This document shows, piece after piece, positions 31,156 to 38,808 of a stretch of DNA of 59,211 bases (positions are counted from its first letter, which is position 1; the number at the start of each line of letters is the position of its first letter). Below the pieces are notes generated by a model, which was not told the origin of the DNA, searched no databases, and was given only the letters and a program-made list of their open reading frames with translations. Both the position numbers and the translations under genes were made by a program. Origin of the DNA: an uncultured Lachnospira sp. (GTDB lineage: Bacteria > Bacillota > Clostridia > Lachnospirales > Lachnospiraceae); contig CAMHLZ010000016.1 in the NCBI GenBank assembly GCA_946186125.1, positions 1 through 59,211 on the forward strand, written 5' to 3'.

Positions 31156-32514
31156 ATGGAAAGACAGATGACGGCAGTTGATGTCCAGGCATATCTTAGA
31201 GATGTAAAGGACAGAATCATGGATGCCAGGGTCATAGCTCTAGTCGAAGAAGATTTGGAACATGGGCTGATGCCGGGCGAGATTAATGATTATACAGACA
31301 GGGGACTTAGTTTTGAACAAATGAAGGCTGTTTCTGATATGTATCGAAACAAAATTCCCATGGCAGTAGTTGCATCCATTGGTGCAAAAAAATATGATGC
31401 AGAGAAAATGAAGGTGGCAACAGAGCTTTATCTGAAGCAGATACCGGTAGAAGATATTGAGAAGGCATTGGCAGATACAAATACTGCACTTGATATGAGA
31501 AAGGCATTTGGACTTGCCTTAGGTAAGGTGCAGACTGCAATAGCAGTTTCCGAGGATACGATAGCAAAGGAACCCCTTGAGAAGGAGCAGGCAAAGGAAC
31601 TTACCGAAATGATCCGTTCTCTTACGGAGGCTGTCCAGTCCCATACGGGGAATTATGAGGCAATCGAGAAGATGCTTAAGCAGATGGAAACAATTCGCCT
31701 TGATGAAGCTGTAGCAAAGAATCTTACTTCTCTTAATGAAAAGCTGGAGAAGGAGAACAGAGAATTTACGGAACAGCTTGAAGGCAAGCAGAACGAAGTC
31801 AATAAGGGATTGCAGACCATAGCACAGCTTCGTACAGAGTTAGAAAACTTAAAGAAGGAGATGAAAATCATGCAGGATAGAAATACTGACCTTGAACAGC
31901 AGATTTCCCAGAGGGATGAGACAATCCGGGAGCAGGGACAGGCGATAATTGCAAAGAACTCAACCATTGAAAGGTACAAATCAGCAGAAGAAAAAGCAGC
32001 TGATGAGCAGCATCATGGGAGAACTGATTTGCAGGAAGAGACTGTGGGAAAACAGTCAGAGATTGAGATGAAACAGAATTATGATTCACAGGCAGTAGGG
32101 CAGACGCAGGGAGCAATACCAAAACAGGCTGCAACCATTCCGGCGGGTGCAATTCCGGTATATGCAAATGCTGGCGGAATCCCCGTTTATTACACTATGA
32201 CGCTGGTGCAGGATCAAAAGGTGCTTCAAAGAACGGATGTTGATTATATGCATCGCAAACCATCCGTGTTTGAGGGAATTATGAGTAAGTTCGCATTCAA
32301 GAAAAAGTCTCATAAGGATCTGGTACAGATGGTCATTAACAAGGAACTTTCACCGGAACAGGTGAATGCCATCCGTGGAGGACTGGAAAGCGGTCTTGAC
32401 GAGGAACAGTTAGAGCTTATCATCAATAAGAATCTGACACCGGAAAAGATGCAGAGCATTATCCGATTTGCAGCATTACAGAACAGCCTGAAGGCAGAAA
32501 GGGGTGGTGTGTAA
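31156..32514 (+). CDS. Coiled-coil conjugation-associated protein
   Basis: 452 residues, ribosome binding site AGGAGG. Residues 20-130 contain repeated helical motifs of the type E-M-x-Q-I-P-V-E. A long coiled coil follows (about 150-290, LNEKLEKENREFTEQLEGKQ). There is a Gly/Ala/Pro/Tyr-rich linker (PAGAIPVYANAGGIPVYY), and then two copies of a short helix-turn-helix repeat (LSPEQVNAIRGGLESGLDEE, LTPEKMQSIIRFA). No enzymatic motif. Its place between relaxase and PcfB suggests a role in substrate presentation, but this is inference. Confidence 0.6.
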   Translation: MERQMTAVDVQAYLRDVKDRIMDARVIALVEEDLEHGLMPGEINDYTDRGLSFEQMKAVSDMYRNKIPMAVVASIGAKKYDAEKMKVATELYLKQIPVEDIEKALADTNTALDMRKAFGLALGKVQTAIAVSEDTIAKEPLEKEQAKELTEMIRSLTEAVQSHTGNYEAIEKMLKQMETIRLDEAVAKNLTSLNEKLEKENREFTEQLEGKQNEVNKGLQTIAQLRTELENLKKEMKIMQDRNTDLEQQISQRDETIREQGQAIIAKNSTIERYKSAEEKAADEQHHGRTDLQEETVGKQSEIEMKQNYDSQAVGQTQGAIPKQAATIPAGAIPVYANAGGIPVYYTMTLVQDQKVLQRTDVDYMHRKPSVFEGIMSKFAFKKKSHKDLVQMVINKELSPEQVNAIRGGLESGLDEEQLELIINKNLTPEKMQSIIRFAALQNSLKAERGGV

Positions 32515-32957
32515 TGAGTCTTATTATGATTACAGAAGTGATGAAGCTTATGGAAGAAACAGATGCGGATTTCGGTATGGAAGAAAAGGAGTTTATTGCC
32601 CAGTATGCATTTCGTACAGGGGACACAGACCTTGTGAAAAAGCTGATCGAAGAGTTGCAGGAAAAAGATGCAGACAGGGAGAAGGTAAAGACAAAGTATA
32701 TGCAGCTTGCAGACAAAAAGCCGGAATGGGCAGAGCAGATAGAAAATCTTCTGATAGCTCTTGAAATGTACCGTATCGAGGAAGAAAAGGCGGTAAAGAG
32801 AATTACAGATTTTCTTACTGCACATGGCATTGATATTTCCGAGACTGCTGTAAAGGATTCAGATGTCAAAGAATTAAAGACAATGATAGCTGAAGCAAAA
32901 GATGTTACAGAACAGGAACCGGAAGTAGTACAGACGGAAAAAGCACCGGTGTTATAG
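32514..32957 (+). CDS. Hypothetical helical protein of conjugation operon
   Basis: 147 residues starting in a TAATG overlap with the previous gene, hence coupled. The composition is helical and highly charged (EEKEFIAQYAFRTGDTDLVK, KPEWAEQIENLLIALEMYRI). No motif is recognised. The same DNA in other frames shows no alternative protein. Confidence 0.55.
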   Translation: MSLIMITEVMKLMEETDADFGMEEKEFIAQYAFRTGDTDLVKKLIEELQEKDADREKVKTKYMQLADKKPEWAEQIENLLIALEMYRIEEEKAVKRITDFLTAHGIDISETAVKDSDVKELKTMIAEAKDVTEQEPEVVQTEKAPVL

Positions 32958-32973
32958 GAAAGGAGGAATTACA

Positions 32974-34101
32974 GTGTCAGAAGAAATCAGGGAAGCGGTC
33001 CAGATTATTGAGGTCGCATACAATGGAATTGAGATTGCAATGAAGGTGGGCAGTGGCGGTATTGCTGCCATGCAAAAAGCAATCGACTTTCTTAAGGGAA
33101 TGCTTGATTATGAGAAGTCCCTTGGCAGGACTTCCATGAGAAAGCTGCTTATGAAAGGAGGAGACCTTCAGGTATTAGAGTTTGCAACAGCTGATATGAA
33201 GAAGGTTGAAAAATATGCCAAGAAATACGGCATTCTTTATTCGGTACTTCCGGATGCAGACCGAAAAAACGGAAAGACAGAGATTATCTTTCACACAGAG
33301 GCAGTTCCAAGAGCAAATATGCTTTTGCAGAAGCTTAGCGGAGGAAGAATTGCAACTTTTGACGATTATCTGAAAAACGGGGATGAAAAGCAGCTTAACA
33401 AACTGATGGAGTTCCTGAAAAATCAGAAAAAGGGAAACGAGATGAGCCCGTCACCGGAGAGTGCAAGAGCCAATATGCTGATGGACGGGCTGATTGAGAA
33501 AGTCGGCATGTACGCAATGGAGAAGAAGACAATCAATGTGGATGCCGTAAAAGAGAATTTCAGCATTAACCATGAGCAGGCAGAAAATGTAATAAAACAG
33601 CTTGAAACCATCGGTTTTCTTGATAAGGGAGATGAGAGTGGAAACCATAAGGTTATGATGGACAAAGAGGCTTTTCAGAACCGTATCAGGGGATATCAGG
33701 ATCTGGCTGACCGAATGAGGGCTGTAGCAGCATCGAAGCATATGAATCTTTCCGATGTGACAATTTCAAAGACACTTATCCAGACGGAGAATGAGAGAGC
33801 TGTGAAAACGAGAATTCCCGGAACGTGGGGAGAGAAAGCAAGGTATGTCTGGATTAAGAAAGAAAACATCATGGAAATCCACAGCGGAAAGACAATGCTT
33901 ACTTTCATTGACAGGGAAAAGGACTACAAGATTTATGATAAGGACAACCGGGTAGTTGAGACGATGAAGGGAGAAGCACTTTACAGCAATCATTATGACA
34001 AGGTTGAGTCCTCAGTCCGTAAGAGATATGAGAAATCTCAGGTTGAAACAGAAACCAAAGTTAAGACAGCAACAAAAACAACCACACAGAGAAAGAGGTA
34101 A
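32974..34101 (+). CDS. PcfB/DUF3801 family conjugation protein
   Basis: 375 residues with GTG start and AAAGGAGG. The first 150 residues are DUF3801 (GSGGIAAMQKAIDFLKGMLD, VLEFATADMKKVEKYAKKYG). Residues 165-235 look like a winged-helix/FtsK-gamma-like domain (EKKTINVDAVKENFSINHEQ, VIKQLETIGFLDK). The tail is basic and Thr-rich. PcfB-type proteins are relaxosome components that link relaxase to the coupling ATPase; the VirD4 gene follows after 6 bp. Confidence 0.85.
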   Translation: MSEEIREAVQIIEVAYNGIEIAMKVGSGGIAAMQKAIDFLKGMLDYEKSLGRTSMRKLLMKGGDLQVLEFATADMKKVEKYAKKYGILYSVLPDADRKNGKTEIIFHTEAVPRANMLLQKLSGGRIATFDDYLKNGDEKQLNKLMEFLKNQKKGNEMSPSPESARANMLMDGLIEKVGMYAMEKKTINVDAVKENFSINHEQAENVIKQLETIGFLDKGDESGNHKVMMDKEAFQNRIRGYQDLADRMRAVAASKHMNLSDVTISKTLIQTENERAVKTRIPGTWGEKARYVWIKKENIMEIHSGKTMLTFIDREKDYKIYDKDNRVVETMKGEALYSNHYDKVESSVRKRYEKSQVETETKVKTATKTTTQRKR

Positions 34102-34107
34102 TAGCCT

Positions 34108-36267
34108 ATGCAGACAAGTAAGAAGAAACCTTCTGTGATATTTCTTGCATTTGGGGCACTTCTTGCAGCATATCTTGGGTATCTGGTTGGTGGAGCATGG
34201 GAGCAGGGCATTGACCTGATGAGTTTTATGGAACGATTCAATTCAGTTTGTGCAACTCCTTTTGCAAACTATTTTAATGAGAATACAGGGAAGACAGTAG
34301 CCATCGTAGTAGGAATCTATGCGATGGCTGTTTTAATGTATTACACCAGTCAGAGAAATTATATGCCCGGCAAGGAGTATGGTACTGCAAGGTTTGAGAA
34401 TCCGCAGAGGGTAAACAGTATTCTCATGGATAAGGATGAGAACTTCAATAGAATCCTGAGCCAGAATGTGAAGATGTCACTTGATTTCAGAAGGCTGAAG
34501 CTCAATGGAAATATCCTGATATGCGGAGGTTCCGGTGCAGGTAAGACGTTCTATGAGGTGAAGCCGAATCTGATGCAGATGCCCCACAACTGTTCTTTTA
34601 TCTGTACCGACCCCAAAGGGGAAATCTTAAGAAGCTGTGGGCAGATGCTAAAAGACAATGGCTACAATGTGAAGGTTATCAATCTGCTGGAAATGGATAA
34701 GTCAGACTGTTACAATCCGTTTTCCTATATCCGTGAGGAAACGGATATTGTGAAGCTTATCACGAACCTGATTGCCAATACCACACCAAAGGGAAGCACT
34801 CCCTCAGATCCATTCTGGGAGAAAGCGGAAGGACTGTTTTTACAGGCAATTTTCTATTATGTGTGGTTAGAGGAGAAGCCAAGCCGCAGAAACTTTGAGA
34901 CAGTTCTACAGCTTTTGGGCGAAGCCGAGGTAACACAGCAGGGCAAACCATCACATCTTGATGTCAGAATGAAATTCCTTGAGGAAAATAATCCTCTTGG
35001 ACCAAACCATCCGGCAGTCAAGCAGTACAACAAATGTATGCGTGGTGCGGGAGATACAGTACGTTCCATTATTATCAGTGCAAATTCAAGACTTGCGTTC
35101 TTGGAGAATAAGCAGGTGCTTCGCCTGTTGTCAAAGGATGAGCTGAACCTTGCAGATATAGGAATAGGTGTAAATGGAGACGGGGAGACAAAGACAGCAC
35201 TGTTCTGTGTTATACCGGATAGTGATAAATCATACAACTTCATTATCGGTATGTTATACACACAAATTTTTCAGGAGCTATATTATCAGGCAGACTTTAA
35301 CTGCGGTGGCAGACTCCCGATTCATGTGACTTTTATGCTGGACGAGTTTGCAAATGTCGCATTGCCTGATGACTACTGTTCGTTGTTATCGACGATGCGA
35401 AGCCGTGAAATATCAAGCATTATCATTATCCAGAACTTCGCACAGTTAAAGGCATTGTTCAAGGATACCTGGGAAACCGTTCCTGGGAATTGCGATACTT
35501 TCATTTATCTTGGCGGCAATGAGCAGTCAACGCATAAGTATGTTTCGGAGCTGCTTGGAAAAGGCACGATTGATAAGAAATCAAGCGGAGAGACAAAGGG
35601 CAGACAGGGAAGCTCTTCAAGAAATTATGATGTACTTGGCAGGGAACTGTTTACACCGGATGAAGTGAGAAAGCTGGATAACAAAAAATGCATTATCTTT
35701 ATTCGTGGGTTTGACCCGATTATGGATAACAAGTATATTCCATTCGCCCATCCGATGTTCAAACAGACAGCAGATGGAGGTGGAAAGCCTTATGTACACC
35801 ATATGAGCAGTAATAATGAGGTCGTTGGTCCGCCTTACGAGATTTTATCCCAGAAAGCTTTGGAGCACTATAAACAGCTGAAAGAAAAAGGTGAGAATGT
35901 CTATATTGATAAGCTGACTTATGAGGAATTCATGATGATTGGAGATAAGGAGCTTGGGTGGAGATTCCAGATGCTTGATGAACAGGAGCAAAAAGACCGT
36001 TTCAATGCAGAACAGGGACAGGAGCTTGAGTATTCCGAAGAATCAGAGATAACGGATAAAAGAAAGGAACTTCCTAAGATTGATGGTAAAGACACGATTC
36101 TTAGAAGAATGGCTCAGTGGGAGTTTACAAAGGAACAGCAGGAGGAGGCACAGAAGGCAATGATTGTCGGAGTGCCTGAAAATAAAATATTGGAATACTT
36201 CTATCCGGATGTCGAATTCGAAGAGATGAGACAAGTTAGGGAAAATTTTGAGAAAGCATCAGCCTAA
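34108..36267 (+). CDS. virD4: VirD4/TraG-type type IV coupling protein
   Basis: 719 residues. Two N-terminal transmembrane segments (residues about 9-30 and 63-82) are followed by the RecA-like ATPase. Walker A is GGSGAGKT (near 140), Walker B is MLDEFANV (Asp near 412). Other conserved blocks are FICTDPKGEILRSCG and FIYLGGNEQSTHKYVSELLG. The C-terminal 100 residues are an acidic extension. The protein docks the relaxosome and pumps DNA into the secretion channel at the cytoplasmic membrane. Length is in the upper normal range. Confidence 0.95.
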   Translation: MQTSKKKPSVIFLAFGALLAAYLGYLVGGAWEQGIDLMSFMERFNSVCATPFANYFNENTGKTVAIVVGIYAMAVLMYYTSQRNYMPGKEYGTARFENPQRVNSILMDKDENFNRILSQNVKMSLDFRRLKLNGNILICGGSGAGKTFYEVKPNLMQMPHNCSFICTDPKGEILRSCGQMLKDNGYNVKVINLLEMDKSDCYNPFSYIREETDIVKLITNLIANTTPKGSTPSDPFWEKAEGLFLQAIFYYVWLEEKPSRRNFETVLQLLGEAEVTQQGKPSHLDVRMKFLEENNPLGPNHPAVKQYNKCMRGAGDTVRSIIISANSRLAFLENKQVLRLLSKDELNLADIGIGVNGDGETKTALFCVIPDSDKSYNFIIGMLYTQIFQELYYQADFNCGGRLPIHVTFMLDEFANVALPDDYCSLLSTMRSREISSIIIIQNFAQLKALFKDTWETVPGNCDTFIYLGGNEQSTHKYVSELLGKGTIDKKSSGETKGRQGSSSRNYDVLGRELFTPDEVRKLDNKKCIIFIRGFDPIMDNKYIPFAHPMFKQTADGGGKPYVHHMSSNNEVVGPPYEILSQKALEHYKQLKEKGENVYIDKLTYEEFMMIGDKELGWRFQMLDEQEQKDRFNAEQGQELEYSEESEITDKRKELPKIDGKDTILRRMAQWEFTKEQQEEAQKAMIVGVPENKILEYFYPDVEFEEMRQVRENFEKASA

Positions 36268-36311
36268 ACAGGTTGGTGCTTTTTTTAAGGAGGTGGTTGT
36301 CGCAATACCGT

Positions 36312-36396
36312 GTCAGGGAAAGCCTGACTGAATTTCACAACCGGGGATATCCCGTTCAGATACAAACTAAGTGCCTGACCGGATATCCCGGTCAGG
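36312..36396 (+). promoter_or_regulatory. Structured intergenic RNA before maff2
   Basis: Hairpin GTCAGG-gaaag-CCTGAC (36312-36328) and a strong hairpin CCTGACCGG/CCGGTCAGG (36374-36396), with a related GGGATATCCC between them (36343-36353). There is no T tract, so it is not an ordinary terminator. It may adjust mRNA stability at the junction between coupling protein and pilin genes. Confidence 0.5.
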
Positions 36397-36421
36397 TAAA
36401 TCAAAAAAGGAGATTGAAAGC

Positions 36422-36823
36422 ATGAGACAGAATGAAAGCAATTTAACAATGACAACTGATGTGGCAGTAACCACAAATACAACAAATATGGAGGAAAAAG
36501 GAATGAAGGGATTTTTTAAGAACATGAAGAAAAAGGTATTGCCTGCTATGGCAGGTTCGGTAACAGGAGCAATTCTTATGACAAGCACATGCTTTGCTGC
36601 AACGGACACATCGGCAGTAACACAGCCACTTGATAACTTAAAGACACTTGTGATTGCAGTGATTGGTGCAGTCGGTGTAATTATTCTCGCAAAGAATGTC
36701 ATGGAGTTTGCACAGGCATATCAGCAGCAGGATTCCTCAACTATGAACTCTGCTCTTAAGGGTATTGTAGCCGGAGTCATGATGGCTGGTATTTCAACAG
36801 TATTAACATTCTTAGGTTTCTAG
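36422..36823 (+). CDS. Maff2 family membrane protein (pilin-like)
   Basis: 133 residues from the ATG at 36422 (AAAAGGAG). A shorter product from the internal ATG in frame at about 36504 is possible and would be nearer the usual size of the family. After a basic segment (FFKNMKKKVLPAMAG) there are two hydrophobic helices (about 48-67 and 78-98), then AQAYQQQDSSTMNSALKGIV and a final helix, the known Maff2 layout. Maff2 proteins occupy the VirB2/TrbC pilin position in Tn1549-like secretion operons and are presumed channel or pilus subunits. The TrbL-like gene follows. Confidence 0.85.
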   Translation: MRQNESNLTMTTDVAVTTNTTNMEEKGMKGFFKNMKKKVLPAMAGSVTGAILMTSTCFAATDTSAVTQPLDNLKTLVIAVIGAVGVIILAKNVMEFAQAYQQQDSSTMNSALKGIVAGVMMAGISTVLTFLGF

Positions 36824-36851
36824 GAAAAGCAAAGAAGCGAGGTGAGAAAGA

Positions 36852-37694
36852 ATGGATATTTTTAATCTTGGAGATCAGATCCTTGCTCTTCTCGAAATGG
36901 TATTTGGATTTTGGAACAATCAGATATCGCTTGTATTTTCAATGTTAGGTCAATCGCCCGTAAACTTCAAAGGTGGAGGTCCATGGGCGGTTATCGCCGG
37001 CATTGAACCGATATTTGTTGCTGTTGGCTCTTCGCTTGTAGTACTGTTCTTTGTCATAGGCTTTTGTAGTGAAAGTATTGATATCAGGGAAGAGATGAGG
37101 TTTGAAGTAATACTTCGTATGCTGATTCGACTGGGACTTGCTGAGTGGTTTGTTGCCAACAATGTCACGATCATGAAGGCATTTTTCACATCCATAGGAA
37201 ATCTGGTTAATCTGCTATCGGCAGGAAGCTATACAACACTTACGATTGACAGCACACAGGCTGATATCATCAAAAATCTTGGCTTTGGAGAGAGTCTTAT
37301 CATGTTGATACTTGCAGCACTTCTTTCCATCATCATTATTATCTGTGGTTTCTTTATGATATACACGGTATATTTCAGATTCCTAAGATTACTGATTATT
37401 GTTCCTATGGGTTCCATTGCATTTTCGACAATGGGTGGTAACAGAACGGTGAACCACACAGTATCTGCATACTGCAAATACTTCCTGTCTGTTACCTTTG
37501 AGGCTGTAACTATGGCACTAGCTATAATTGTCTGCAATGCCTTTATCAATGCGGGTCTTCCGACATTTACTTCAAGTTATGCAGACTGGGCAAAAACGCT
37601 TATTTATCTTTGTGAAATGACATTTACCATTGCACTTACGGTAGGAAGTGTTAAGGGAGCACAGAGTCTGACAAGCAAGGCATTTGGACTGTAG
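36852..37694 (+). CDS. TrbL/VirB6-like polytopic membrane protein
   Basis: 280 residues with about six transmembrane segments (for example IFVAVGSSLVVLFFVIGF, LIMLILAALLSIIIIICGFF). The conserved GFCSESIDIREEMRFE loop and the FRFLRLLIIVPMGSIAFSTM segment match the TrbL/VirB6-like proteins found next to Maff2. It should form part of the inner-membrane channel of the mating apparatus. Ribosome binding site GAGGTGAG. Confidence 0.88.
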   Translation: MDIFNLGDQILALLEMVFGFWNNQISLVFSMLGQSPVNFKGGGPWAVIAGIEPIFVAVGSSLVVLFFVIGFCSESIDIREEMRFEVILRMLIRLGLAEWFVANNVTIMKAFFTSIGNLVNLLSAGSYTTLTIDSTQADIIKNLGFGESLIMLILAALLSIIIIICGFFMIYTVYFRFLRLLIIVPMGSIAFSTMGGNRTVNHTVSAYCKYFLSVTFEAVTMALAIIVCNAFINAGLPTFTSSYADWAKTLIYLCEMTFTIALTVGSVKGAQSLTSKAFGL

Positions 37695-37705
37695 GAGGTT
37701 ATGGA

Positions 37706-38149
37706 ATGAACGAAGAAATAAAAGTGATAAAGGATGACCGGGGAGTGGAGTATAGGTGTCTTACTTATACTTCACGCTATACCGGAGAAACAGATGTTGC
37801 ATTCGATATTCAGCAGTATATGAATAATGGAAATATCTATATTGGTCTTGGGTGTAATGAAGAAGGATATTTGGAGCCATTTGCAGATTTGACAGTAAAC
37901 CTTGGGGATACAACACCAAATTACTGTGCATATGTAGACACTAATAATCTGCCGGATGCAGAAATCTTTATTGCAGACAACGAACTTGGAACATTTACAG
38001 GTTTTGTTAAGAGAAGCGGTTACTGTGAATATCCATTGTATATGTTTAATCCGGATAAACTTAGAGAGCTTTGTCCGGATGGACTTGCAATGTATGAGAA
38101 GAACAAAGGAATCATATCAGAGAATAAGCAAAAAAATGAAAAGAGGTGA
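37706..38149 (+). CDS. DUF4313 family protein
   Basis: 147 residues. The sequence follows the DUF4313 pattern: an N-terminal strand pair (EIKVIKDDRGVEYRCLTYTS), YIGLGCNEEGYLEPFADLTV, an acidic PDAEIFIADNELG turn, and GFVKRSGYCEYPLYMFNPD. Soluble, cytoplasmic, function unknown. It lies between TrbL-like and PrgI genes and its end overlaps the ribosome binding region of the latter. Confidence 0.8.
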   Translation: MNEEIKVIKDDRGVEYRCLTYTSRYTGETDVAFDIQQYMNNGNIYIGLGCNEEGYLEPFADLTVNLGDTTPNYCAYVDTNNLPDAEIFIADNELGTFTGFVKRSGYCEYPLYMFNPDKLRELCPDGLAMYEKNKGIISENKQKNEKR

Positions 38150-38154
38150 GAAAT

Positions 38155-38727
38155 TTGGTAATTGAAATCAACAAGGATATTGACCGTTATCAGGAATCAG
38201 TTGCTATGGGGCTTACAGCCAAGCAGCTGATTTTTTCGATTGCAAGTGTTGTGATAGGTGGAGGTCTTGTATATCTTCTTTATCCGTTTATTGGACTTAC
38301 GGGAGCAGCATATGTAGCTATCCCGGTTGTAGCACCGATTGCACTCGGTGGATTCTATTCCTATAACGGGATGAGTTTCTATGAGGTAATGGGAAAGAAA
38401 TTCCACTATATGTTTGGAAACAGGGCATTAACCTATGTCTCAACGGAGGGTGAGCCTGCAATTAAGGCATATGAGCTGGAACAGGCAAACGCAGCGAAAG
38501 CAAAGGGTAAAATGTTTGGTGCTTCAGGCAAAGCAGATGTATCAGTATCAGATGAAATTGATACGGATAAAAAGAAGAACAGTCAGGCAGAGTTTGAAGC
38601 AAGTAAGAAGAAAATGATGAGAATGCTTATCATATGCATGATATTTATCGTGCTGCTGGTTGGTGTTGCGGTTGCATATAAGCTTGGTTATCTTGCACCA
38701 CTCATCAGTTATGTAACTAAGAAATAA
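38155..38727 (+). CDS. PrgI family protein (VirB3-like)
   Basis: About 190 residues. I use the TTG at 38155, spaced 6 nt from AGAGGTG; a GTG at 38146 would lie inside that site. It has two closely spaced hydrophobic segments (LIFSIASVVIGGGLVYLLY and AAYVAIPVVAPIALGGFY) after the motif INKDIDRYQESV, as in PrgI proteins, then a charged linker and a C-terminal transmembrane helix (IICMIFIVLLVGVAVAYKLG). PrgI takes the VirB3 position and contacts the VirB4 ATPase encoded next. Confidence 0.88.
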   Translation: MVIEINKDIDRYQESVAMGLTAKQLIFSIASVVIGGGLVYLLYPFIGLTGAAYVAIPVVAPIALGGFYSYNGMSFYEVMGKKFHYMFGNRALTYVSTEGEPAIKAYELEQANAAKAKGKMFGASGKADVSVSDEIDTDKKKNSQAEFEASKKKMMRMLIICMIFIVLLVGVAVAYKLGYLAPLISYVTKK

Positions 38728-38792
38728 TTTCTGACCTGTTTGGTCGGAGTGATTTTGGCATCAGCCGGATTGCTCCGGCGGTGCCTCAGAAA
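38728..38792 (+). promoter_or_regulatory. Branched RNA structure before virB4
   Basis: TTTCTGA (38728-38734) pairs with TCAGAAA (38786-38792) and encloses a small GACC/GGTC hairpin and a strong stem, GGCATCAGCCGG with CCGGCGGTGCC. It fills the gap between PrgI and VirB4, directly before AAGGAGG, and has no T tract. It may be a processing or translation-control element. Confidence 0.5.
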
Positions 38793-38808
38793 TAAGGAGG
38801 ACAAACAA

